A DNA stretch of 64,000 bases from Antitrichia curtipendula. Taxonomy: Eukaryota > Streptophyta > Bryopsida > Hypnales > Leucodontaceae. The notes beneath the pieces are model-generated. The model did no database searches and had not been told where the DNA came from. It saw only the letters and a program-made list of their open reading frames with translations. Location: NCBI GenBank assembly GCA_951230915.1, contig OX579635.1:3658001-3722000 (forward strand). The letters are read 5' to 3'. Shown one piece after another: positions 34,360 through 46,089 of this stretch (the first letter of the stretch is position 1; each line of letters opens with the position of its first letter). Position numbers and translations under genes: made by a program.

Positions 34360-35130
34360 TGTCCAAGAGGGGACAAAAGACTAGTTGCACAAGTTCATGA
34401 TTGTCCACAACAGGATTTAAAGAATAGACTGGTTGTACAAGAGTTTGAGGGAGAAAATAATGCAAAGATTGGTTGTATGAATGGAGAATTTTGTTAAAAT
34501 AGCAGAATCCCCTCTGCTATTTTCAGACTATCTGGTCTGAATTATAAAAGTGTCATCTAGGACATGTATAGATTTCAGAAATCTAGGATTAGTACAAATT
34601 TCAGACTATGTGGTTTGAATTATAAAAGCGACATCTAAAACAAGTGTAGATTTTAGACATCTAGGTCGTTTGTACATTTCAAACCTGGTCTAAACCATAA
34701 AAACTGCCAAAGTAACGGAATGGTGCCATTTTAACTAAATTGTCCATATGAATTCATGACTATCCGAGGTGGGATAAAAAAATTGATTGCTTGAGTACAT
34801 GACTTTCAACAAAGGCACAAAAAGATTGGTTGAACTTGTTAGAGGGGGACAAAAATATTGGTTGCATGAGCATATGATTGTAAACGAGGGCACAAAAAGA
34901 TTGGTTGCATGAGTACATATGAGTGTCAATGAGGGCCAAAAAGATTGGTTTCACAAGTACACGACAATTAGAAGAGAGACAAAAAGATTGATAGCATGAG
35001 CACATGAGTGTCACATGGGTTTAAATGATTGGTTGCACAAGTACATGCCAATTAGAGGGGTGTTGAAAGATTGGTTGCACAAGTACATTTTTGTTCGAAG
35101 GAGACAAGAAGATTATTTGTACGAATATAT
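34360..35130. repeat. Tandem repeat, about 50-55 bp unit, interrupted at 34480-34745
   Basis: About ten imperfect units like AAAAAGATTGGTTGCATGAG followed by TACATGA.TGTCAA.GAGGG. The stretch 34484-34735 does not belong to the array. It begins TTTTGTTAAAATAGCAGAAT, ends GCCATTTTAAC, and holds three related copies of a roughly 75-bp block (CAGACTAT.TGG.(C/T)TGAATTATAAAAG), so it looks like a separate insertion. Confidence 0.7.
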
Positions 35131-38100
35131 ATTCTTCCACAAGACACAAATCTTTTGTTGCAATGTTGAAGATTTTTCACATGCATTGCCAATAAACATG
35201 AGTCCTTACAATTAAATTTGGATGAAGATAAATCATACATGGCTTCTCTAGAATGAAAAAAAATCCTATGTGGCTTATACTAGTTTAGCATTGAATCAAA
35301 TAATTATTGTAGTGAAAGAATCTTTGTCCATGTGTCTAAACCACATGGGGGTGTTCCTTGAAAGTTATAATATAAACAATGCCTATTCAATCAAATTCCC
35401 CCCTATCAACTCCAGTTGACTCCCTATACAATTTTAAATGCATTAGAATGCAAATAGGGCACAATTGGGCCCCAATAATAGGGGTCCAAAGTAAAAAGGG
35501 GGACATTTTGGATATACATACATTATATTAAAGTTCAAAGCTACAATGTATTGAGGAAAATTGTACTTGTTAAATTGCAATTCATGTAAAGTGACATCTT
35601 TAGTAGAAACATGGTCCGTACACACCACACTTGGTCTAACTCATCATTTTAGTACAATAAAGAAGTATTTGGGTTTGTAGTAAATGAAGAAGTGGTCAAT
35701 TTGGAATTCTTTTCACTTTTGTTAAATTCCTTATTCTAGTAGAGAATTGGAATTGATTTCTATGACTATGTTTATGATTGTGTTTTTAGTCATTTGCATA
35801 CAAATGACTAGTGCAACTTGGAAGATTTAAAGTCATTATTGACAAGTGGTTTTTGAAAACCCAATCCTTTAGGACAAATGGGTTCTTTTTCATCTATAGG
35901 TTGAATTAAAACTTCAACAACAAAAGATTAGAAATGTGGATACTAAAGTAGCACATCCCTCTAATTCAAGTATGCCTATGTGGCATGTGCCATCTAACAT
36001 AGTAGTAGAAGTACTCAGTGTACATTTTAAAAAAAGAGTGAAGGTCTATGACTGTTTTTAAATAAATTTTAGGATCACTCTTATTACTTGGTTGATTGCT
36101 TGGGAGGTTCACTTAGGAAAAATTTATTTGGAATGGTGCGATTAAAAATATGGTGGGTTTAATTCTTTGAACCCAAAAGTTTAGAAAATTTGGAGTGATA
36201 AAATAGGATGAAAAAGATTGGAATTTGGGAATTATAACTAATATAAGGTCAAAAATAATGTATCCATTTAAAAAATAATCTATTATACCATTGGTAAAAA
36301 AGGGGCTAGAGTATCCTAAGAAGGTGTAAACATTGGTGTATAGTTGAGGATATAAATAGGGTGTACCACTAGGGGCATCCGAAATATAGATAATTGCTGA
36401 TGGATGAAATTGCCAGTGTTTGGCAGATGCAAATGACTATTACAAAGTGACTTTTGTGTGGAGGCAAGAGTTAGGGTTTAGGGGTGTCCAATTCTTGTAT
36501 TCTCATGGTTTAGGATTTGCAATTTGCAGATGCGTTTGCGCGAGAGAGCAAGGGGGCTGCGATTTGTGGTGCAAGTCATGTTCGTGAAGAAGGACTAGCA
36601 GGATGTTATGGCTATACGTGAGGAGTATGTGGTGCTCCGATTGTCTCAATTTGATTTGATCTGGAAGGGGCATGGCGTGAGATGTCTTGGACTCGTTACG
36701 TAGTAGACCAGTTTGATAAAGTCCTCAAGCTCTTTACAACATTGTGGTTGTTGGATAAACTAATGCCAAATTTTTTTTGTTTGTCCCTTGTAGGAGCTTT
36801 CCATACCTAAATTGTCCTATCTCCAAGACATACTTCAGCGAGGTTGACAAATGAAGGCATCTGTGCCACATGTACAAATTGGCAAGCATATGACTTGATT
36901 TGGATGGCATCCAAGAAGTGCATAGTTTGACTTTCTTGAGTAGTTACTTCCTTCAATAGCTTCCTCAACCTATGGAAGTGTTTTTTTTTTTTCAAACTGC
37001 AGTAGCCTTTTTTTAGACATTCCATATTTTTTTTGCTTAAACTGTGATAGACTTTTTTTAGATATTCCATACTTTTTTTGTTTAGTAGACCATTTTTGGA
37101 TGAGTGTTAGTTTTCTCTACAATACATAAATAGTAAGCGCTCATCATAAATAGGTTTAAACCACAATGTAGAGTTTGTGTTTAGGGTTGAAAGCTTGTGT
37201 TTTGTCATGGCTAATATTACATTTTGGAGGGGCATTCCACCATTTTTTGGACATTCCATATTTTTTTGGATGTTCCATGTGTTTTTCAACACAATGGAAC
37301 ACAAGATTAGGGTATATTTGAGAGACAATTTTGATTGCTTGTGTAGATTGGTTGGTTTCACTTCATGTGATTCAATGATTGCGGTTTAGTGTGAGTTCAT
37401 TGTTCAGTCTGTGTAAGTGATGTTTCTTGTACTATAGAAGATTAACAAATGATGTGCAGATTGTTAGATTGTTTGCCAGATTTGAATGTTTGAATGCAAG
37501 GTTACCAGGGTCTAGATGTAATTTGTAACTAGAGTTTATCCTTTTAAATTAAACTTGTTGGGCGTCATTTTAGAAAAGCCATTTCAACAAGAGTCCATCA
37601 CACCTTCAAATTATGCGCAAAAAGAGTCTTAAACCACAACATTGGATGTACAACTTTGTTTGGGGAATGAACTCTTCCAAATGTTTCATGATTGTATTAT
37701 ATAAAGATGTTTGATATGGCTGCAAGTGAGTTTTGAGTATTTTGTGAGGACCATATGTGAAGGAACAAATTCAAAAATTTGTAAAGATGTTTGACATAGT
37801 TGCAAGTGAGTTTTGAAACCAATTCGTAAAATTTTGAGTATGTTAGTAGTATCCTATGTGAAGGTAAAATTAAAAAAAAATGAAGTCATTTTTGTAGAAA
37901 AGTGCCATGTGTCATCTTGTGAATGGTGTGAGGTGATGTAGACCTTGAGAATTGGAATTAAAAATTCTATTTTGGCAATTGAGTGCCAAATCAAAACTTC
38001 ACATATGATTTAGAACCAAGTTATGAGTATTTGAACATAGTGTCTTCTATTAAATTATATTGAAGTTTTATTAAATTATAATGAAGTTAAGATGTGAAAA

Positions 38101-41100
38101 AATGACCTCTCTTTTGAATTCAAAGTAAATGTATGGTATTTTAAAATATGGAAAATTAGCAAAATAGGTAATGATAGGGTTTAATTAATTGGTCCCTTCC
38201 ATCAAAAGATCTCTTTAAAAAATACCCCTTATTTGCATATGATATATGAACCCCCTCCAAATAGTGACCCCCTGAGAGTTGTGCTAATCAAATGGAATAA
38301 AATTTATAACAACAACATTGGTTCAAAGAATAAATGAAGGGTCTATTGGAAGTATACTATTTGGTGCTTAGAATTGGCATTTGGTCCGAAATAATTGAAT
38401 ATAGTAGGAGAATGTGATTTGGCAAATGTTTAGAGTTAAAAAGATTAATTTATTTTACTATAGAAGAAATAACATTTTAGAAAAATAATGCCTAAAGAAT
38501 TATTTTATGTTTTTATTGAATTATTTTTGTCAACTATGACCCTTGGATAAGGTAGTTTGACTACTCAAACCTTGGAGTAATGGGTAGTGAAGTCTATCCT
38601 TGTTGCCTCCTTTCTTACGTAGACTCTTTGTGACATGAAATTTTAACCCTTAAATGTCCAAAGCCTTTTTTGAGCTTCTTGGAATTTGCTCTAAATTGAA
38701 CAAAAAGACAAAATTTTGATATTTTTATCAATTTTTTTGAATTGTAACTGACAAATTTAATTAGACATATTAGAGATCACATGAGAAAGAAAAACACAAC
38801 AATATCATTTATAGATTTATAATATTGTTTGATTATGAAGGTGTTAAAAAGGTGAAAGTGATTTGAAGTCTTTCAATCTTCTTTTCACATGTCAAATCTC
38901 AAATTGAAATCACTATAAAAATATAAGGTTAAAGGACATAACATGAATAACCCCAATCAATTTACGTTTTTTTCAAAATCTAATCTACAATTTTTTTAAA
39001 TAAATTCTAATGTGACTTTTTCTCCAAGATGTAGGGTATTTGAGGCTCACTTCCAAGAGCCCTCAACACTAGAAACTTAAGATTTGCAATGGACACCCTT
39101 GTACATAATCTTGAATTGAAAAATCATAATCATTCATTTTAAAAATTGGATTTTGGATGCTAGAATTAGACTTTTAAAAGAATTTACCTAAAAACTACTA
39201 AAAATAGTAATTTGATAAAGTTTTATTTAGCTTCAAAGTTTTATTGACACTCAAATTTGGTGCCTTGGACATTTAGAGGTTCAATAATAAAAATCATTTG
39301 CAAATGTTGCATGTGTTGGTTTAAATGATAATAATTAAACTTGAAAAAATGCCCTAGTAAGACCCATTTAAATTGCTACAAATTATGAAGTCAAATTTGG
39401 GCTTCTCAATAGAGACACCCATTTCTATCCAGCCCCCCCTAATGCTATGGAATAAAGGTCTCTCAAAGTGCTCCAAACAGGACCTTAAATCATTTTTGAA
39501 ACGTCTTCAACTTTACACAACGCTTAACATGGTTAAAAAGTAATAAACCACTCATTGAATGGGTTTTTTTCTCTCTAAAAGCACTTCAAACATGCACCTA
39601 AATAACACATAAGTTTTTGCTTTGGAAAATCATGAGAAAATACAAATTCTAATTTTTCTAACTTTCTTTGTCTATAAAAAAACAAAAAAACTTGATATAA
39701 ATTTGATTCTATCTATAGACATTTGCTTAATTCCTAAAGGATCATTTGTTCCCTTGGGTGTCACGTGAAGTAACATCGGGGTCACTCTACATCGACTTAT
39801 TGTGTTAGATGGACTTCCATTGAAATTCATCTTAATTTTGGATAAGTTTCATCCTAATTGTAGGATTCAACCATTTTAGGGCTTGAATATTTAGGTGGAA
39901 ATAGCTCTTTGACTTGACATTGTTGTCAAGTCAATTTTGTGAGTGTTTTTGGAGAGAATTATATGTTTTTGGAGAAAATTATATGTTTTTGCTTTGCTTG
40001 GAGATGATGATATATTATTTAATAAAGTCTTCACTTCTCTTCTCTCATGCTTGCACTCTTCAATTCTTACTTCATGGAATGAGAGGCTAAACTTTGTATT
40101 TGTAGATTCTATATTTCTCACTTGACAACAATTTCTCTCTTTCTTTCTTTGTCATAGCAACTTTGAGTAAAAGGACAAATTTTACTTCTAGTTTGTTGCT
40201 CATACTTGTAGTACTAGTAGGAAAGTTGCATACCAACCTATTGCTTTGAAATTGTGGAGTGTGAGTTATTTTTGAGGAAGTTATAGGGTTTTGAGTTATT
40301 TTTGTTTTGTTTTCATTTGTCCTAGTCAGAGGAGTGATTGTTCTAGTTACCTGTGTTTTGAATGCATAGTGAGGTAGAGGTGACAATTAAATCCAATTCA
40401 AATATTTCTTTTAATTTTCAAAACCTCCCCAAATCCCTCCACCGAACTCTAACCCTAACCACCAACACCCCTATTTGTAATTTCAAATTGATAATGGGAT
40501 ATGCAATCGATATGGGATATTTTTCTATTTTCCTATTTGTATTATGTATTTGTATCTATATTTGTGTTCATACCATATTGTATTTGTATTTGTATTCCAA
40601 ATTGGTGGTGTGGAGATTAGTTTTTTTTGGATTTTTTTGTGAATAGATCACTAGTGAATGGTCTGCAATTTTTGAAAATTGAAAGTAGGGAGATTAATCA
40701 AAAACATGATATCTGTATCTTTCACCAAATAGTGCGGCAAATGGGCAACCACCTTAGGGAGTTCACTTAGAATATCCATTAAAAACCACGTGTGAACAAA
40801 ATTTTAGACCCCCTATATACTTTTTGAATTTTGAATTTCAAATTAAAAAAAAAATATGAATAGATTTTCCTACTTTGTAAGTTTATCTTTTGAGTTACTG
40901 ATATTTTTATTTGTTAGTTACAAATTTTTGAAGTAAAATGATACAGTGTAGAATTGAAAAATAACTTTCACACCCCTATATGATATAAGAAAAAATTATC
41001 TAAAAAATGAACAAAAAATTCCTATTGATTCAATGGTCATCTAAATGTGTTCTCTATAATTATTTGAGTTGAAAAACATGTCATTTTAGTTCATTTTCAA

Positions 41101-41250
41101 CCTCTTCTAGAAATCATTTCATATTTTATTTGAATTGGAAATTTTGGCAATAGAAACCTATACTCATTATTAAACAATGCTCAAAATTTTAGGTCAAAAT
41201 TATAGTTTATTAGAAACCACTTGTTTGCACGTGGTTTGTTATAGTAGAAC
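35131..41250. other. Gene-free AT-rich region with minor repeats
   Basis: No gene supported over about 6 kb apart from the items listed separately. 36960-37270 has repeated (A/T)GACATTCCATATTTTTTTTG-like 50-bp units, which produce the Lys/Ser-rich minus-strand frames. 35325-35515 is a diverged copy of 49325-49520. 39729 (TTAATTCCTAAAGGATCATTTG) looks like a lone end of the TTAA family without a visible partner. Confidence 0.45.
38647..39279. mobile_element. TTAA-family element, copy 9 (diverged)
   Basis: The left end CCCTTAAATGTCCAAAGCC follows TTAA (38643-38646). The right end, inverted, is ACCTCTAAATGTCCAAGGC, followed by TTCAA, a damaged TTAA. About 630 bp, AT-rich, no frame. Confidence 0.55.
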
Positions 41251-41273
41251 TAAGTGTTCCCCCCCCCGAGACC

Positions 41274-41395
41274 GAGTTGAGTTGAACTTGATTCAATTGG
41301 ATTGAATTAGTCTAGACTAAATTGGACTAGACTGAATTAAATTGAAGTGGACTAGACTGAATTAAATTGAAGTGGACTAAACTAGACTAGACTAC
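41274..41395. repeat. Tandem repeat (GACTAGACTGAATTAAATTGAAGTG)
   Basis: GAGTTGAACTTGATTCAATT variants pass into two near-identical 25-bp units (GACTAGACTGAATTAAATTG + AAGTG), then short CTAGACTAGACTA runs. Low-complexity, non-coding. Confidence 0.75.
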
Positions 41396-42224
41396 AATTG
41401 TTGATTGCAAGAGGTGCTAATGTGACAATTTTCATCCATCCAATTTTCCATTCACCATTTTTCATTAAGAAACCAAATTTCAACCAAATTTTTAAAAAGA
41501 ATAAAAATTTAGTTGTCATCTTTGCACCTTCATTGCGAGTGCACCATAGATAATTATTTTGGCAAATTTTGGGTCTATTTCAAATGTCAAAGTTCAAGGA
41601 ACCTAATCTTGTAGTTCTTTGGTCACTTAGAAGAGGTATACGACACCAAATAGGTCGTTCTTCAAGGCCGTAGAGAATTGAGGCTTGGATTTTAGTTCAA
41701 TTTCTTATAGATGTGTTGTCCTACTTGGGTTGCATTGTACTCGGGACTTGTTGGAATTGCAGGAGGCATTTTTCTTATGCTTTTGCAATTTGTTGCTTTG
41801 AAAAGAGGATCCAATCTTGTTTGAATTTTGTTATGGTACCTTCCCTTGTGGTGAACATTGTTGCCAATGCTTTCCAATTTTTTTCCATTTTGTATTTATG
41901 ACTAGACTTTCATTTTCATAGATGTACTATGGTGGTGAAGTTGGATTAATTACCAATGAGACCATTTTTGTGTAGTATGTGGTACTTATTCAAATTGTAG
42001 AAGTATGCCCTCGTGAACTATAAGTTTGGTGGTCATACAAGTGCATGTTGCCTTTGGCCTTTAGATAGTTGCAGGTGCAAGTTGTCCTTAGCCTTTAGAT
42101 AGTTGCAGGTACCCAAGTAATTCATTTTATGGTATACACTAGGAATCAATATTATCAATCTTCATCACCAAACTACTTGAAAGATACTCACACCAACGAC
42201 TTTGGGCCAGCGTTGAATACTAAC

Positions 42225-43410
42225 CACTAGAAGAAAATGAGGGTTTCTGCAACTGCAAAGAGCAATTGCTTTTTGAATTGTGTGACTAATTTGCGACAGG
42301 TGACAATCTAGAGGTTTCGCAGTTGCAGTGGACAAGTCGCATGGAAAATTAGAGTCGCAAAATGAAGTGAATCTGTTTTTCATTCGGCAACATAGTTTGA
42401 ACTTCGTCGACGGCCTTTTTTGACGTGGTCGCTTATGTGTACTCGTTGCCACGTGACGTCGGTCATTCAATCGATGAGTTGTGCGACTTGTTTGTGACTT
42501 ATCTGTGACTCCATTGCGACTTGTTTGCGACTCATTTGCGACTTGTTTGCGACTTGTAGATTTTAAAATTCTAATAGATTTTGGATATTACAAATCTAAA
42601 TTCTATTTTAGATTTCAGATATTTAGATTTAAAAGATTTCATTGGTTTAGGAAATTATGTAATTTAAAAATTCTTGAATTTTTACAATTTGTAGAAATCT
42701 ACAAATTGTGAAAATCAACAATTTGTAGAAATCTTAAAATTCTACTAAGGAAGTTCATTACATAAGAATACAACAACTTACAAGGCTTATATGTCTAACC
42801 TAATGGTACTCTTGACAATTGATATGGGACAATTGCTATAAGACAAATAATTGGGAAATAAATTAGAAAACGACTACAAAATGACTACAAAACAACCAAA
42901 AGAATTCTAGAAAATTCTAGTTGTTTTCTAGTCATTCTCTAGTTGCAATCTAGTCACAGAGAAGCTCTGTAATAGTGTAGGGTTACAAGAGTGTAATAGA
43001 GTTGTCATTTACAAATTCTAGTTGTTTCTAGTTGCAATCTAGTCGTTTTTTAGTCGGGCTATAGTTGTTTTCTAGTCGCAAATTAGTTGTTTTCTAGTCG
43101 TTTTCTAGTCGAATTGTGGTCAAATTTAGATAATATGCGATTGTGGTTTGCCACAGTGGACTCCACGATGCATAGAGTTGTCCACATCAACAACTGTGAT
43201 GAAAATTGGATGTAGAATACCTCACAGTAAATCTAATTGCCAACTCTGTTACAATCATGTAACCCTACACTTCATTCTATGACTACTTTGCGACTAAACA
43301 ACCTAGTTGTCAAATTTGGTGCATATAGAGAGGATTACAGTTGCAGGATAGTTGTATAGGACACTAGTTGCATAGTAGTCGGTTGTGCCGGACACGTTTT
43401 TCTTCTAGTG
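42225..43410. mobile_element. Non-autonomous CACTA transposon, 1186 bp
   Basis: Begins CACTAGAAGAAAA and ends with its exact inverse TTTTCTTCTAGTG, flanked by a 3-bp duplication AAC (42222-42224 and 43411-43413). Subterminal repeats are plain: TTTGCGACTTG / TTTGCGACTCA runs at 42483-42560 on the left, and TTTTCTAGTCG / CTAGTTG runs at 42905-43130 on the right, as expected for transposase-binding arrays in CACTA (En/Spm) elements. There is no transposase frame, so it would depend on an autonomous partner. It interrupts sequence upstream of the gag-like remnant. Confidence 0.88.
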
Positions 43411-43699
43411 AACAAGGCTTTTAAGCCTATTTCAACTTTGGATACCACTAGTAGGCTTTGGATTTAGAGTATGGGTATATTTCAAGAAATAGACTACCAT
43501 CCTTGTAGTATGGCAAGGGATCAATTCTTTGGAAGGGTTGGAGGCATTTCTCTTTTAGACTGGAAGCTTTGATTTTGGACTTGGACAAAAGAGAAGCATC
43601 AACAGTCTCTAAGTTTTAATGACTAGTATGCTATTGAGTTGCTACCCCAACACTTGGAATACAAAGCGCTCTAAATATATAAGTGATGATTGAGGAACA

Positions 43700-45620
43700 T
43701 ATGCTCAAATTGTGCCGGGTAGAGAGCTATTAAGAGGCCCATATGGAGCTTGTTTTTGTGCTTCAGGAGGGTGCAACGATAAGTTTGATTCCCACAAAGA
43801 AAATAGCAGGGAGTTTGGAACCAAAAGAAGGTGGTTCATCTCCTAAGGACACCAAGAGGCATTTCTTGGCGCCAGTCCAACCTTCCATTACCTTGTTTTA
43901 GATGGCACATGCCAAGCAGGCAAAGTTGGCTGCGATTAGAGAGCCATCATTGTTTGATCCATTACATCTCTTCAATGCTCATCTAGAAGTTGAATATGGA
44001 GGTTTTTGACGTGATCAAATGCAACACATTCAAGGTTTTCCGCATGAGAAGGAAGATACTTCATACACAATATATACCAAGTTAGTACAATTTGTAGTTG
44101 AATCTAGAGGTGTATTTGCTGAGAGTCAATTTATAAAAATCTTTGTATCCAAAATTGACAAAAGACTTCTAGATTTATCTACACCAAGGATTATTATCAA
44201 CTACGAAGGTTGAACATCATTGGAATAGTCGTTTGTTGAAGTTGAGAGGTGTGATAGAGCTTTGTGCCAATATGATGCTACTGACAAGGTTTCTTGGATG
44301 ATAGACAACACTAAGCTTGAAAAGGTTGCTACAGCTATAAGTAGTTTGGTAGATAATCAACCTGAGAAGAATTAGAAGACTTGGTATTGTTGGATGTGTG
44401 GGAAATCTAGCCATGCCAAAAATGATCCCAATTGCCTAATGAAGCAAAATGTCCAATCTTGAGAGAAGCCCAAACAAAAGCCCAAAGCATTAGAAAAATT
44501 TCAAGCCTCAAAAGAGACTACAAGTTTTGGATGGCAACAATGCAATTAGAAAAAAAATGATGATTTAAATTTATTTTTCTTTCTGGAAGCTGACATGGCA
44601 CTACTAGTGCCTCGTCAACACCACGTCAAATCAACTATTTTTTTTTTTTTTCAATTATATATATATTTTTTATGTATTTGCACCGCGGGGGTGCCAAAAA
44701 TGCATAGTTAAGCGGTCCTTTGTAGGGGTCAGATTTTTTCTAATATGGCCAAGGTAGGAAAAAAATCTAAGAAAAAAGAGCTGAAGTTCTAAAGTGTACA
44801 CATTGTAGTAGATTCAATTACAATGCAAATCATTGCTTCATTTTACATCCAGAGCAACAACCTACTTTTGAGAAAGAAAAGCTTTGGAAGCCAAAATTGT
44901 AGAACTGGAGAAGCGATTCAACACTATGGCTTCACTTGGCCAAGTTATTGAAGCCCAATTGACTTTTCAAGTTAGAGCTAGTGGTTTTGCTTCTGATTTG
45001 TATATATTTGGTACTTCTAGAAAGATGGCAATGTGAGCAGCTGCCACACTTGCCCAAACAACAATTAAACTGGTTGTACCGCTTTTAGATGTTTTCAAAG
45101 ATAGCGAGCATATTCGTCATAATGACTTGCTACACCATATTGGCCAAGCACGTTTGCCATTATCATTTGGCCTTGTAGATGCTACTTTTGTTGTTTATTC
45201 TCATGTTCCACTAGCATCATTACATGGATGAACTATTGCCAAAGACTTGGCATACAATTTGGCTTACAAAGTATTACAAATGCTAATATTCTCTTCTATA
45301 GAGATGTTGGCTCCGGATTTTGCACCAGCTCAAGTGTTTTATTTAGCTAGAAAAATGTTGGAGGGTTCAATACCTATGCCATCTCTAGAAGTGATTCAAG
45401 CTATTACCAAGCCTTCCATGGAAAAAAAATTTGGTTAAGTTGCAAGTTAATCTTGCAACTGAAGCTATTGCGGTGTTTGAGGATAATGTTTTGCAATAAA
45501 CAGAGCCACATCTTTTATCTGATGCACCTTTGACTATGGAAGTGGCTTATTTGGCTGATATTGCAGCTAGATTTGCTAAAAAATGTCATAGCTTACTGTG
45601 AGCCCTCAAGTTAGTACTTA
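43700..45620 (+). pseudogene. Decayed retrotransposon gag-like region
   Basis: Conceptual translation with several stops gives a gag-like pattern. The frame at 44019-44213 (FVVESRGVFAESQFIKIFVS, then KIDKRLLDL) leads on to a zinc-knuckle-like CWMCGKSSHAKNDPNC near 44388-44435. A second Cys/His motif, CTHCSRFNYNANHCFILHPE (about 44798-44857), resembles the C..C......H(x)C...HPE knuckles of plant retroelement gag proteins. Downstream frames to 45438 continue (LLDVFKDSEHIRHNDLLHHI) without a family I recognise. No protease, reverse transcriptase or integrase motif was found. The assignment is inference from the knuckles. Confidence 0.45.
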
Positions 45621-46089
45621 GAGTTCTAGGTTTATTTTTTTGTGATTTTATGTTAGTTTAAAGTCTCATTTTATGCAAATAGCATGAAATAAATAATTGA
45701 AAGGAATTTGGTAGAAGTCCCTATCGAATTAGTGAGGATTCTTTCCCAAACTGTGGAAAGCATAAAATACCTTGTTTTTCCATATTTAGGTCTTGATTAA
45801 GTGTTGGAGAGATTAGATTAGCATTTCTTAGAGAGGTGAGAATGTAAGAGTTAGCCAGTCTTAGTGTCTTGTCTATATAAAACTAATCTTGCAGAGTGCA
45901 TTTGACAATCTAGCTAAATGTTAAAGTCTATTTTTAGGCTTATAAGAGTCTAGATCCAATTCATAAAGAATTTGGATTAGTTTATATTAGTCTTATAGGT
46001 AATCTTTAAATATGAACCAGAATGCAAAGTAGATGGAGGACAAGGTGAATGAAGCATATAAAAAGATGCTTTTAGGATAAAAGCATGCT

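Noticed and set aside
40441..40475. CTAACCCTAACC telomere-like run
   Set aside because: Only about two units, with no extended array; chance or microsatellite.
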